This document shows, one piece after another, positions 54,207-63,142 of a stretch of 64,000 bases of DNA. The stretch's first letter is position 1. Every line of letters begins with the position of its first letter. Origin of the DNA: PGZG01 sp046292765 (GTDB taxonomy: Bacteria > Pseudomonadota > Gammaproteobacteria > Pseudomonadales > Alcanivoracaceae); contig JBKBQA010000003.1 in NCBI GenBank assembly GCA_046292765.1, positions 1 through 64,000 on the forward strand, read 5' to 3'. Under the pieces are notes generated by a model, which saw only the letters and a list, made by a program, of their open reading frames with translations, was not told the origin of the DNA and ran no database searches. Position numbers and translations under genes: made by a program.

Positions 54207-55226
54207 ATGCGCGCCCTATTGTCCCGACGCAGTACTTTTGCCGCCATAGCCGCTTGTGCAGCGGTGATTCTGTCTGGTTGTTCCGTAGTCTACAAAGGTA
54301 CCGGCGATGTACTGATCAGCTACAGCCGGGCCGAAATGGTCCCTCACCTGATGACTTACCGGGATGTCGGCATGGCCTGTGCCACTGGCGAGTCACTTAC
54401 CCCGTTGTTGATGTCTTTCGCCGAAGTGGGCTCGAAACCGGATCGTCTCGCCCCGCTGGTATTTGTCTCTGCCGCAACCTGTGCCGAAAGCAAGTCGCTG
54501 GAAGCGGAGCTTCGCTATATGCGCGCCATGAAACGCGGTGATGTGACTGAAGCGCAAGATGCCCGTTCCGAACAGAAACACTACGCGGAAGTAGCGGCTC
54601 GGCGTCTCTATGAAGCCTATCGCCGTACTGTTCGGGTGTATGGCGAGCCAATGGAGAACAGCTGCCCGCGCCTGCGCAGTGATTTCGATGAACTGGTCTG
54701 GATGGTGGGCCTGATTGCCGGGGTGCAGTCGCTGTTGAACGATGCCACCGCCGAAACCGCCGTCGGCATTCCCCGTGATGTTGCAGCCAAAGTCGAGCGT
54801 GGTGCGGCCTGTCTTGATAACGAAAAGTGGTGGGGCGTACCCATGGGTACCCGGGCCGCGCTCTGGAACATTCTGCCGATGTTGGCGCCAGAAGGCGCCG
54901 ATGCCTGGGCTGAGCTGGATAAGGCGACCGCCATCGGCTACCGCAGTGGCATTCGCCTTGCCAGTGCCTTGCAGGTGATTTCCGCCTACAGCGTGGACAA
55001 CCGCACCCAGCTGCGCAAGGGCATCCGTGAGTTCACCGCCAATAACAAGAATCTGGATCCCGAGTATGCCCTGCTCGACGCCATCGCCGGCGAGCTGATT
55101 CTGGGCATCTCCCACCGTCTTTGGGCAGACGCCACTGGACAGCGCACACCGTTTGGCGGGCTGGGTACATTCTGGGACGACGCCCCGTCCAAATCCACCA
55201 TCATGAATATTGACGACCTGCTGTAA
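54207..55226 (+). CDS. TatT-like lipoprotein (TRAP-associated T component)
   Basis: A 339-residue lipoprotein with signal FAAIAACAAVILSGC (lipidated Cys at about 27). The body is helical throughout with repeated Ala/Leu/Arg heptads in TPR fashion (AEVAARRLYEAYRRTVRVYG, DELVWMVGLIAGVQSLLND), and the C-terminal end GISHRLWADATGQRTPFGGL is the segment that makes me place it with TatT, the T component of the Treponema TatT-TatP system. That family forms a trimer with a hydrophobic pore that partners a periplasmic P protein. GAGGAG precedes the ATG. The next gene encodes a candidate P protein. Assignment by pattern memory. Confidence 0.68.
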   Translation: MRALLSRRSTFAAIAACAAVILSGCSVVYKGTGDVLISYSRAEMVPHLMTYRDVGMACATGESLTPLLMSFAEVGSKPDRLAPLVFVSAATCAESKSLEAELRYMRAMKRGDVTEAQDARSEQKHYAEVAARRLYEAYRRTVRVYGEPMENSCPRLRSDFDELVWMVGLIAGVQSLLNDATAETAVGIPRDVAAKVERGAACLDNEKWWGVPMGTRAALWNILPMLAPEGADAWAELDKATAIGYRSGIRLASALQVISAYSVDNRTQLRKGIREFTANNKNLDPEYALLDAIAGELILGISHRLWADATGQRTPFGGLGTFWDDAPSKSTIMNIDDLL

Positions 55227-55263
55227 GCGTGTCTTGCCGCATCGAACCCATCAGGAGAACGAG

Positions 55264-56289
55264 ATGAAGCTGTCCCGATACCTTACTACGCTTGCAGTGG
55301 TTCCTCTGCTCGGCGCGCTCTCGGCTCACGCGCAGGAAACCCGTACCGTCTGTGTCTTCGACATCATCGGCACCGCCGGCGACCAGTTCAATATCATGCG
55401 GGATTTCGCCACGGCGGCCGCGTCCCACGGCTACCGAATCAACCTGAAAGCCTACACCGATGAAAGCATCGCTGCCGAAGACCTGAAAGCAAATCAGTGT
55501 GATGCTGCCGTGCTCACCGGTATTCGTGGTCGCCAGTTCAACAACTACACCGGTAGCTTGGATTCTATCGGCGCAGTGCCCAACTACGATGCGCTTCGGG
55601 CCGTGGTTCAGGTGCTTGCCAGCGATAGCGATCGGGTTACCCCGATGCTGAAGCAGGGTGCCTATGAGGTGCTGGGTGTCGGTCCGATGGGCGCCGCCTA
55701 TCTGTTCGTCAAAGACCAGTCCATCAACAACGTCAACGCGTTGGCTGGAAAATCCATTGCCGTGATGTCCTATGATGAAGCGCAGGGGCGTATGGCGGCA
55801 CGCGTGGGCATGTCGCCGGTGATGTCCGATATCACCAATTTTGCCGGCCGCTTCAATAACCACAGTGTTGATATCTGCTTTGCACCGGTACTGGCCTACA
55901 GTGCGCTGGAGCTCTATAAGGGCATGGAGCCGCGCGGCGGCATTGTCGATTACACCCTTGGGCAGTTAACCATGCAATTGATTGCCCGCGAGGGAAAGTT
56001 CAATCAGGACTTCGCCCGCTGGTCCCGCAAGTACTTCGCGTCCACCGTTTTTGATCAGGCCATGCGCGTCATTCAAAGCGCCGAGCGGGAAGTGGATGAG
56101 AAATGGTGGATTCGTATTTCCGATGCCGACCGTCTGCGCTACGACGAAATGATGCGCGATGCTCGCATCGAACTGACCAATGAAGGTGTGTACAGCCGGG
56201 AGATGATGGCCCTGCTGCGTAATGTCCGTTGCCGCATGGATTCGGGACGTGCCGAGTGCAGCGACAATAGGGAAGTGGCAAGTCGCTGA
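55264..56289 (+). CDS. Periplasmic solute-binding protein, DctP/AdeT (DUF6091)-like
   Basis: A 341-residue exported protein with a standard signal peptide (LTTLAVVPLLGALSAHAQ, cleavage after AHA). The fold is that of a type II periplasmic binding protein: TVCVFDIIGTAGDQFNIMRD, then YTDESIAAEDLKANQCDAAV, and the FNNYTGSLDSIGAVPNYDAL segment that recalls the DUF6091/AdeT family. It probably binds the ligand handed over by, or to, the TatT-like lipoprotein upstream (37 bp gap, AGGAG before the ATG). No TRAP Q or M membrane subunit is encoded nearby. A strong terminator follows. Confidence 0.72.
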   Translation: MKLSRYLTTLAVVPLLGALSAHAQETRTVCVFDIIGTAGDQFNIMRDFATAAASHGYRINLKAYTDESIAAEDLKANQCDAAVLTGIRGRQFNNYTGSLDSIGAVPNYDALRAVVQVLASDSDRVTPMLKQGAYEVLGVGPMGAAYLFVKDQSINNVNALAGKSIAVMSYDEAQGRMAARVGMSPVMSDITNFAGRFNNHSVDICFAPVLAYSALELYKGMEPRGGIVDYTLGQLTMQLIAREGKFNQDFARWSRKYFASTVFDQAMRVIQSAEREVDEKWWIRISDADRLRYDEMMRDARIELTNEGVYSREMMALLRNVRCRMDSGRAECSDNREVASR

Positions 56290-56306
56290 TTCTGTTGTTC
56301 GACTTT

Positions 56307-56351
56307 CCCGGCGCCGACCCCTCTCCTCCCCAAACGGCGCCGGGCTTTTTT
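56307..56351 (+). terminator. Rho-independent terminator closing the envelope operon
   Basis: A 10-bp perfect stem (CCCGGCGCCG/CGGCGCCGGG) with an 18-base loop is followed by C and six T residues. It ends at the stop codon of the convergent mnmE gene. Confidence 0.85.
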
Positions 56352-57724
56352 CACTTGCCGATGCAGAAACTGGAAAAAATCCTGCCAAGCAGATCATCCG
56401 CACTGAACGTCCCGGTGATCTCCTCCAATGCCTGCTGGGCCGCACGCAAGTCCTCGGCCAACAGTTCGCCCGCCCGATGTGTGTCTAGCTGCAATGCCCC
56501 TTTTTGCATGGCATCCAGCGCCATTTCCAGCGCGGTAACATGACGGCGTCGCGCCGAAAATCGACTTTCCTGAATTCCCTCATAGCCTGCGCTCTGCTTT
56601 AGCCTGTTTCTGAGCAGATCCAGACCAGCGCCAGTGCGGGCAGAAATGGCTACGTTTGGTAACGCACAAGGCGGCAGTGAGGCCGGGTCCCTGAGATCCG
56701 TTTTGTTGAAAACAACCAGTGTCGGCATAACGATGCCGGATAGACGTTGCTCCTCATTCGGGAGCAAATCCGAGATCGAATTGATGGTGCCCGGCGCATC
56801 GATGCAATCCACCAGTACCAGTAGCAGATCGGCTCGATGGATCTCCGTCCAGGCCCGACGAATGCCTTCGCGCTCGACCACATCCGGGGATTCCCTTAGC
56901 CCGGCCGTGTCGATGATATTGATCGGCAGACCATCGATCTGGATGGTTTCTCGCAGAACATCCCGGGTAGTGCCGGCGATATCCGTGACGATGGCCGCAT
57001 CATGCCCGGCCAGCGCATTAAGCAGCGATGATTTACCAGCATTCGGGCGACCAGCAATCACCACGGTCATGCCTTCGCGGATAAGGCGGCCCTGCCGTGC
57101 GGTCGCCAGTACCTGCCGGCTATCCAGCATCAGTTGCTGCAAGTCTGTCCTGACCTTGCCATCACTGAGAAAGTCGATTTCTTCCTCGGGAAAATCAATC
57201 GCTGCTTCGACATAGATCCGCAGCGCGATGAGCTGCTCCACCAGCGCGTTAACGGCCCGGGAAAACTCTCCCTGCAACGAATGCATGGCGGCCCTTGCGG
57301 CGGCTTCACTGCCGGCGTCAATCAGGTCGGCAATGGCTTCTGCCTGGGTAAGGTCGATGCGGTCGTTGAGAAAGGCCCGCAGGGAAAACTCCCCGGCGCG
57401 GGCTTGACGGGCACCGTGAGCGATGCAGGTCCGTACCAATTGATCAAGGATAACCGGACCACCATGACCCTGAAGCTCGACAACGTCTTCTCCGGTAAAT
57501 GAGTTCGGGCCGGGAAACGACAGCGCCAGTCCCTCATCAATCTGTTCGCCTGCGGGATCATGAAATGAGGAGAAATGGGCATGTCGAGGCGTCAGTTGCA
57601 GGCCCGGACGTATCAGCTTTGCGGCTATCGCGACGGCAGCTGGTCCGGACAGGCGGACCACACCAATGCCACCTTTTCCGGGAGCGGTGGCAACAGCAAC
57701 GATAGTATCGGAGGAGTCCGTCAT
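56351..57724 (-). CDS. mnmE: tRNA modification GTPase MnmE
   Basis: The GTPase partner of MnmG. The 457 residues contain the N-terminal tetrahydrofolate-binding domain (TIVAVATAPGKGGIGVVRLSG), the G domain (AGRPNAGKSSLLNAL near 223, DIAGTTRD, DTAGLRES, NKTD) and the invariant C-terminal FCIGK with its catalytic Cys. The ATG is at 57722-57724; the frame extends 23 codons upstream without similarity. Confidence 0.98.
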   Translation of the reverse strand: MTDSSDTIVAVATAPGKGGIGVVRLSGPAAVAIAAKLIRPGLQLTPRHAHFSSFHDPAGEQIDEGLALSFPGPNSFTGEDVVELQGHGGPVILDQLVRTCIAHGARQARAGEFSLRAFLNDRIDLTQAEAIADLIDAGSEAAARAAMHSLQGEFSRAVNALVEQLIALRIYVEAAIDFPEEEIDFLSDGKVRTDLQQLMLDSRQVLATARQGRLIREGMTVVIAGRPNAGKSSLLNALAGHDAAIVTDIAGTTRDVLRETIQIDGLPINIIDTAGLRESPDVVEREGIRRAWTEIHRADLLLVLVDCIDAPGTINSISDLLPNEEQRLSGIVMPTLVVFNKTDLRDPASLPPCALPNVAISARTGAGLDLLRNRLKQSAGYEGIQESRFSARRRHVTALEMALDAMQKGALQLDTHRAGELLAEDLRAAQQALEEITGTFSADDLLGRIFSSFCIGK

Positions 57725-57779
57725 GAGCTGATTATTGCAGACCTGCGCACCGAACGGGGAAGGATCTGCCCGGGCTTTT

Positions 57780-57803
57780 CCCCTCCCCCGCAAGGGGGAG
57801 GGG
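57780..57803 (-). other. GC-rich hairpin between yidC and mnmE
   Basis: CCCCTCCCCC and GGGGGAGGGG form a perfect 10-bp stem over four bases, nine bases after the yidC stop. There is no U-tract on the minus strand, so it may be a processing or stability element. Confidence 0.6.
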
Positions 57804-57811
57804 CGCCGGCA

Positions 57812-59545
57812 TTATTCGTTTTCGATCTTGCGGGTGATTACCCACTGCTGGGCAATTGACAACAGGTTATTGGTCAGCCAGTACAGCACCAGACCTGACG
57901 GGAACCAGAGCATAAAGACGGTGAATATCACCGGCATCCATTTCATCACCTGAGCCTGCGTCGGGTCTGCGGGAGCCGGGTTCAGGCGCATCTGGAACCA
58001 CATGGAGGCACCCATCAGCAACGGCAGGATAAACCAGGGATCCAGCACCGACAGATCGGCAAGGTACAAGAACGAGGCCTGTCGCAGTTCTACCGATTCC
58101 AGCAGTACATAGTACAGTGAGATAAACACTGGCATCTGCACCAGTACCGGCAGACACCCGCCAAGTGGGTTGATCTTCTGCTCCTGAAACAGCTTCATCG
58201 TTTCCATTTGCTGTTTCTGACGGTCGTTCTTGTACTGTTCCCGGATCCGCGTCATTTCCGGCGCAACTTTGCGCATTTTTGCCATCGATCGATAGCTGGA
58301 TGCAGACAGCTTGAAGAACAGCAACTTGATCAGCAGCGTCAGCAGGATAATGGCCACCCCCCAGTTGCCGACCCCGAAGCCGATATCAAAGACATTGCCG
58401 AACAGAGAGATCTGGCCGCTCTGCAGGAATACCAGCACCGCAAAAATCGGCTGGGAGATAAACCAGAGCCAGCCGTAATCCACGGTCATGTGGAGCCCGG
58501 GGCTGATGGCCTCAAGCACATCCTGCTGCTTGGGACCGGCATAGAACTCACTGTACAGAACCTGCTCGGTACCGGGCGCCACCGTGCTGACCGGCGAGAC
58601 GAAGCGCAGCAGGTACTCATCCGTGGCCGACAACCAGGTGCTGGTGTAGGTGTGGCGCTGCAGCTGATCCGGCACCCAGGCAGTAAGGAAGTAGTGCTGG
58701 ATCATCGAAATCCAGCCGGCATCCTGAACCGTGGTTAACGGCTTGTCACGCATGTCGCCGAAGGTCAGCTTGTTATAGGGTTTGTCACTGCTCCAGTAGG
58801 CTGCGCCGAGATAGGTCGGCATGGGCACAAAGCCGGCGGTAGCCTTGCTCGGGTCATCACTGGCGTCACGGCGAATCTGGCCATAGAGCGCGCCCTGCCA
58901 GGGGCGGGAACCGTTATTGCGGACAATATGGGAGACGCGGATCAGATAGCTGCCACGTTCGAAGGTGTACCGCTTGATCAGGGTAACGCCACCTTCCTGC
59001 TGCAGAGTCAGGTCAACGTTCAGTTCGTTGTCACGGCTATCGAGCCGGTGGTCAGAGGACACGGCCTGCCAAACCGGGCGGCCACTGGCGGTATCCGTGC
59101 CGTGGGGTCCGATCAGACCACTTTGGGCCACGTAATTCCGCGCAGGGGTACGCTGCATCAACAGGAATGGCTGCTCCGGGGTCTCAACATGCAACGGGTA
59201 GCCGGGCAGCGCCAGCCGGACAATATCACCGCCATGGCGGTCGATTTCCAACTGGAACACGTCAGTGGTGACAGTGATGATGCGATCATCCTGTGCTGGC
59301 ACCGTGGCAGGCACGTCAGCATCGGTCTGGATGGCCATCGGGACGACCGGTGCGACCGGGATATCCGCAACATCAGGAACAGCTTCCAGATCAGGCACAG
59401 AGGCTGCTGGTGACGGGGCGACACGCTCGACGACGGGGGCGTCAGCGACGAGCTGTCCCTGACCGTAATCACGTTGCCAGGCAAGGATCATCATGTAGGT
59501 GACCACAGCAATCGCGGTCAAAACTAGGGCACGCTGGATTTCCAT
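57812..59545 (-). CDS. yidC: Membrane protein insertase YidC
   Basis: A 577-residue inner-membrane insertase. The first helix (LVLTAIAVVTYMMILAW) is followed by a large periplasmic beta-domain (about 55-335, with DVFQLEIDRHGGDIVRLALP) and the conserved five-helix core (about 350-570), including the positively charged cytoplasmic loop (MAKMRKVAPEMTRIREQYK) and INPLGGCLPVLVQMPVFISLY. It inserts proteins with or without SecYEG. It follows rnpA by only 42 bp. Confidence 0.97.
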   Translation of the reverse strand: MEIQRALVLTAIAVVTYMMILAWQRDYGQGQLVADAPVVERVAPSPAASVPDLEAVPDVADIPVAPVVPMAIQTDADVPATVPAQDDRIITVTTDVFQLEIDRHGGDIVRLALPGYPLHVETPEQPFLLMQRTPARNYVAQSGLIGPHGTDTASGRPVWQAVSSDHRLDSRDNELNVDLTLQQEGGVTLIKRYTFERGSYLIRVSHIVRNNGSRPWQGALYGQIRRDASDDPSKATAGFVPMPTYLGAAYWSSDKPYNKLTFGDMRDKPLTTVQDAGWISMIQHYFLTAWVPDQLQRHTYTSTWLSATDEYLLRFVSPVSTVAPGTEQVLYSEFYAGPKQQDVLEAISPGLHMTVDYGWLWFISQPIFAVLVFLQSGQISLFGNVFDIGFGVGNWGVAIILLTLLIKLLFFKLSASSYRSMAKMRKVAPEMTRIREQYKNDRQKQQMETMKLFQEQKINPLGGCLPVLVQMPVFISLYYVLLESVELRQASFLYLADLSVLDPWFILPLLMGASMWFQMRLNPAPADPTQAQVMKWMPVIFTVFMLWFPSGLVLYWLTNNLLSIAQQWVITRKIENE

Positions 59546-59587
59546 GGCGGATTCAACATATCGGCGAGAAAAGCGGCCGGCAGTTTC

Positions 59588-59956
59588 TCAGTCCGGGACA
59601 CGCTTGGCAAGCAGCTTTGCCCACACCCGGGTGAGCTCAGCGGCAATGGCGGGCGGGTCCGGGTGATCCAGATTGGCGCGGACCAGAATGACGATATCCA
59701 GTCCGGCAAGCTCCTCGCTGCGGTGACGAAACGATTCCCGCACCAACCGCTTCAGCAGATTGCGATCAACTGCCCGGCGGACGCGGCGTTTGCCGACCAC
59801 AATACCGAGCCGCGGAGCGGCGAGGCCGTTGGCGGAAACCAGTAACAGGAAATGCTGGCTGCTGGCGCGCCAGGTGGGCTGGTCAAACAAGGGCTTGAAC
59901 TGGGCAGATGCCAGAAGGCGATGACTGCGGGGAAAACGTCGGCTATCGGAGCTCAT
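59588..59956 (-). CDS. rnpA: Ribonuclease P protein component RnpA
   Basis: The 122-residue protein subunit of RNase P, which with its RNA matures tRNA 5' ends. The RNR signature AVDRNLLKRLVRESFR (about 60-75) and GIVVGKRRVRRA are in place. It lies between rpmH and yidC. The yidD gene that usually overlaps the rnpA end is not present. Confidence 0.96.
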   Translation of the reverse strand: MSSDSRRFPRSHRLLASAQFKPLFDQPTWRASSQHFLLLVSANGLAAPRLGIVVGKRRVRRAVDRNLLKRLVRESFRHRSEELAGLDIVILVRANLDHPDPPAIAAELTRVWAKLLAKRVPD

Positions 59957-59993
59957 GTTTGTTACTGCAGGCAGGCAAACCGGGGAAGTCGGC

Positions 59994-60017
59994 CTGCCGC
60001 CCCGTCAGGGGCGGCAG
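59994..60017 (-). other. Hairpin between rpmH and rnpA
   Basis: CTGCCGCCCC and GGGGCGGCAG form a perfect 10-bp stem over a 4-base loop in the 76-bp gap. Placed between two genes needed in very different amounts, it could attenuate or protect the transcript. No U-tract is seen. Confidence 0.6.
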
Positions 60018-60032
60018 CAACAGCAGCGCAAG

Positions 60033-60167
60033 TCAGACGGCAAGACGCTTGCGGCCCTTGGCACGACGACGGTTCAGGACAGCACGGCCATTCGCAGTTG
60101 CCATGCGGGCACGGAAGCCATGGGTACGCTTGCGGCGCAGGTTGCTGGGTTGAAAAGTGCGTTTCAT
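60033..60167 (-). CDS. rpmH: 50S ribosomal protein L34
   Basis: A 44-residue basic protein with the complete L34 sequence pattern (MKRTFQPSNLRRKRTHGFRA, then the RRRAKGRKRL tail). The frame is open 22 codons further upstream but the start at 60165-60167 matches the family. It is the first gene after the origin on this strand. Confidence 0.98.
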   Translation of the reverse strand: MKRTFQPSNLRRKRTHGFRARMATANGRAVLNRRRAKGRKRLAV

Positions 60168-60205
60168 CGTCGGTCTCACAGATTCGGGTAATACGAAGGG
60201 CGGCA

Positions 60206-60233
60206 ATTCTAGCAGGCGCCAAGGGTTTGTCAA
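60206..60233 (-). promoter_or_regulatory. Sigma-70 promoter of rpmH
   Basis: On the minus strand a perfect -35 TTGACA (60228-60233) and a -10 TAGAAT (60206-60211) have a 16-base spacer, about 38 bases upstream of the rpmH ATG. Confidence 0.82.
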
Positions 60234-60607
60234 TGAAAGGGTTTTGCCGTTATTCAGTGAGTTATAAAAAGAAAAAGATATTTAAATTCTTTTTTTGTTT
60301 TTATTAGTTATAAGGCAAGCTCTATCCTGTGGATAATCAATTTAAATCCTTTATATTCAATTTGATATGTAATTCACAACCCTGAGGATGAGAGGGGGAG
60401 ATCGGGGGGAAAAGGGTCGTGGAACCGGGGATGAAATCGCTGTGTTCCCCGCTACCCGCACTTCTCCACCTGATTTGCCCAGCGCTCAGGGGCAATTATT
60501 CACAAATTTATCCACAGGCCGGATTAGCTGGTTTGGTTGCTGGCAGGGGGGTCAAAACAGGGTATAGAATGGCCCCTTCTTTCCATTCCCCGGCAAGGCT
60601 TTGAGAC
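60234..60607. other. Chromosomal replication origin oriC, with DnaA boxes and AT-rich tract
   Basis: This 374-base gap between rpmH and dnaA holds no gene. It has an AT-rich tract (about 60236-60320) fit for unwinding, a perfect DnaA box at 60328-60336 (TGTGGATAA, reverse of TTATCCACA), a second perfect box TTATCCACA at 60508-60516, a one-mismatch box TTATTCACA at 60496-60504, and a weaker TAATTCACA at 60370-60378. This position and layout match oriC in related gammaproteobacteria. A -10-like TATAGAAT at 60563-60570 is the likely dnaA promoter, but I see no convincing -35. Confidence 0.88.
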
Positions 60608-62002
60608 GTGTCTGAAGAACTCTGGCATCGCTGTTTATCGCGTCTCGAAGACGAACTGCCTTCGCAGCAGTTCAATATGTGGATTCGTCCGTTGCAGGTC
60701 ACTACCGCATCAGATGGCCGCAGCCTGACCCTGTTTGCGCCGAACCGGTTTGTGGTCGATTGGGTGCGTGACAAGTATCTGGAACTCATTCGCGAATTGA
60801 TGGGCGATCTCGATAGCGCCGGTGCTCCAGCTATTGAACTTGAAGTAGGATCTTCCCGCTCGGTGGCGGAAGCGGTCATGGGCGTTCCATCGACAAGAAC
60901 ACGTGCGGACAGCGTACAGGTGCCAGTTCAGGTGGCGCCGCCACCGTCTACGCCTCAGGACACGCCGGCACACCAGCATCGCTCCAATCTCATTACAGCC
61001 TATAATTTCGACAATTTCGTTGAGGGCAAGTCGAACCGCATGGCGTTCGCTGCTGCCCAGCAGGCCTCAGAGAATCCCGGTACCCAGGGGTATAACCCGC
61101 TGCTGTTTTATGGGGGGGTAGGCCTTGGTAAAACCCACCTGATGCATGCCGTAGGCAATGCCATTTTGCAGCGCAAGCCGACTGCACGGGTGGTGTACCT
61201 GCACAGTGAGCGTTTTGTCCAGGACATGGTCAGTGCCCTGCGTAACAAGACTATTGATCAGTTCAAACGGTTCTACCGGTCACTGGATGCGCTGTTGATT
61301 GATGACATCCAGTTTTTTGCCGGGAAGGAGCAATCCCAGGAAGAATTTTTTCATACCTTCAATTCCCTGATCGAGAATGGTCAGCAGGTCATCATGACCT
61401 GTGACAAGTACCCGAAGGAGATTGATGGTCTGGAGGATCGCCTCAAGTCCCGGTTTGGCTGGGGATTGTCCCAGCCTCTGGAACCCCCGGAGCTTGAAAC
61501 CCGGGTTGCGATCCTGAAGAAGAAGGCAGAGGAAGCGCGGATTGAATTACCCAGTGAGGCGGCTTTCTTTATTGCCCAACGTATTCGGTCGAATGTTCGT
61601 GAGCTTGAGGGCGCTCTAAAGAGAGTGATTGCTCACGTACGTCTGAGCGGAGCCACCGTGGACATCAATCTGGTCCGCGATGCCCTGAAAGACCTTCTGG
61701 CTAGCCATGCCAGGCAGAACACGGTCGACAATATCCAGCGGGTAGTGGCGGAGTACTACAACATCAAAATGAATGACATGCTGTCAGCCCGGCGCAGCCG
61801 GTCCATCAGCCGACCCCGGCAGATGGCCATGGCGCTGGCGAAGGAGTTGACCAGTCACAGCTATCCGGAGATTGCCGATGCGTTCGGTGGCCGTGATCAC
61901 ACCACGATCATGCACGGCTGCAAGAATATCGCCAAGCTCAGGGAAATGGATGCGGATGTGGAGCGGGATTACCAGAACCTGCTACGCACTCTCACCTCCT
62001 AA
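60608..62002 (+). CDS. dnaA: Chromosomal replication initiator protein DnaA
   Basis: A 464-residue AAA+ initiator. Domain I (LWHRCLSRLEDELPSQQFNMW) is followed by a variable linker rich in Pro/Val/Thr (about 90-125), the AAA+ domain with Walker A YGGVGLGKTHLMHAVGN (about 170) and Walker B LLIDDIQFFAGK (about 235), and domain IV with the DNA-binding signature AFGGRDHTTIMHGCK (about 428). The start codon is GTG at 60608. Confidence 0.99.
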   Translation: MSEELWHRCLSRLEDELPSQQFNMWIRPLQVTTASDGRSLTLFAPNRFVVDWVRDKYLELIRELMGDLDSAGAPAIELEVGSSRSVAEAVMGVPSTRTRADSVQVPVQVAPPPSTPQDTPAHQHRSNLITAYNFDNFVEGKSNRMAFAAAQQASENPGTQGYNPLLFYGGVGLGKTHLMHAVGNAILQRKPTARVVYLHSERFVQDMVSALRNKTIDQFKRFYRSLDALLIDDIQFFAGKEQSQEEFFHTFNSLIENGQQVIMTCDKYPKEIDGLEDRLKSRFGWGLSQPLEPPELETRVAILKKKAEEARIELPSEAAFFIAQRIRSNVRELEGALKRVIAHVRLSGATVDINLVRDALKDLLASHARQNTVDNIQRVVAEYYNIKMNDMLSARRSRSISRPRQMAMALAKELTSHSYPEIADAFGGRDHTTIMHGCKNIAKLREMDADVERDYQNLLRTLTS

Positions 62003-62028
62003 CAAGAAACCGGAGACGGGAAGGGATC

Positions 62029-63129
62029 ATGAAATTCAGCATCAATCGTGAACAGTTGCTCAAGCCGCTGCAGCAAGTAGCGTCGGTGGTCGAACGCCGG
62101 CAGACGCTGCCGGTCCTGTCCAATGTGCTGCTTGAGGTCTCCGGAGACAAGTTATCCATGACCGGAACGGATCTGGAGCTGGAGCTGGTGGCCAGACTGG
62201 AGATCGCTGGCGAGATCCGCGACGGTGAAACCACCGTACCGGCCCGCAAGCTGGTGGATATCTGCAAGAGCCTGCCTGCGGAAGCGGATATCCGCTTTGA
62301 GATTGATGGTGAGCGACTGTTGATCCGGTCCGGTCGGAGTCGCTTTACCCTCGCGACCTTGCCGGCCAGCGAGTTCCCGAACCTTGAAGAGAAGACCGAG
62401 GGGTCGGCTTTCGCCATTGCCCCTGGCGCCTTGCGTCAGTTGATCGATCGCACTGCTTTTTCCATGGCCCAGCAGGATGTCCGTTATTACCTGAATGGCA
62501 TGCTGTTTGAGCTTCGCCCGGGCCGCTTGCGTACGGTGGCCACCGATGGCCACCGTTTGGCCATGTGTGATGCAGAGCTGGAAGCGGTCCGTGATCAGGC
62601 TCAGGTTATCCTGCCGCGCAAAGGCGTCATGGAGCTGGCTCGTTTGCTTGGTGATGCTGCCGGTGAAGTGGAAGTGATTGTTGGCAAGAACCATGTCCGT
62701 GTGGTGGCTGGCGAGATTACCTTCACCTCGAAGTTGGTTGATGGCAAGTTTCCTGAATATGACCGGGTGATTCCGAAGAAATGTGATCGGCTGGTCAATG
62801 CCGATCGGGAAACCTTGAAGCAGGCATTGGGCCGGGTAGCGATTCTGTCGAACGAGAAATATCGCGGTATCCGGGTGCAGTTGGCTGACGGCAGCCTTCG
62901 TATTCAAGCCAACAACCCTGAGCAGGAAGAGGCGGAAGAAGAAGTGTCCGTGGATTACACCGGTGCGACCCTGGAGATTGGCTTCAACGTCAGCTACCTG
63001 CTGGAGGTGCTGAACTCCATGCACGGTGACGCCGTGGAACTACAGTTGGGCGACAGCAACAGCTCGGCACTGGTGGCGGATCCGTCCGCCCGTCAGGCCC
63101 TTTATGTTGTTATGCCGATGCGTCTCTGA
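62029..63129 (+). CDS. dnaN: DNA polymerase III beta subunit (sliding clamp)
   Basis: A 366-residue ring-forming processivity clamp of three similar domains. The start MKFSINREQLLKPLQQVASV, central LPARTFSL-type region (TAFSMAQQDVRYYLNGMLFE) and C-terminal YVVMPMRL are typical. It lies 26 bases after dnaA on the same strand. Confidence 0.98.
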   Translation: MKFSINREQLLKPLQQVASVVERRQTLPVLSNVLLEVSGDKLSMTGTDLELELVARLEIAGEIRDGETTVPARKLVDICKSLPAEADIRFEIDGERLLIRSGRSRFTLATLPASEFPNLEEKTEGSAFAIAPGALRQLIDRTAFSMAQQDVRYYLNGMLFELRPGRLRTVATDGHRLAMCDAELEAVRDQAQVILPRKGVMELARLLGDAAGEVEVIVGKNHVRVVAGEITFTSKLVDGKFPEYDRVIPKKCDRLVNADRETLKQALGRVAILSNEKYRGIRVQLADGSLRIQANNPEQEEAEEEVSVDYTGATLEIGFNVSYLLEVLNSMHGDAVELQLGDSNSSALVADPSARQALYVVMPMRL

Positions 63130-63142
63130 TTAATCTCCCAGC

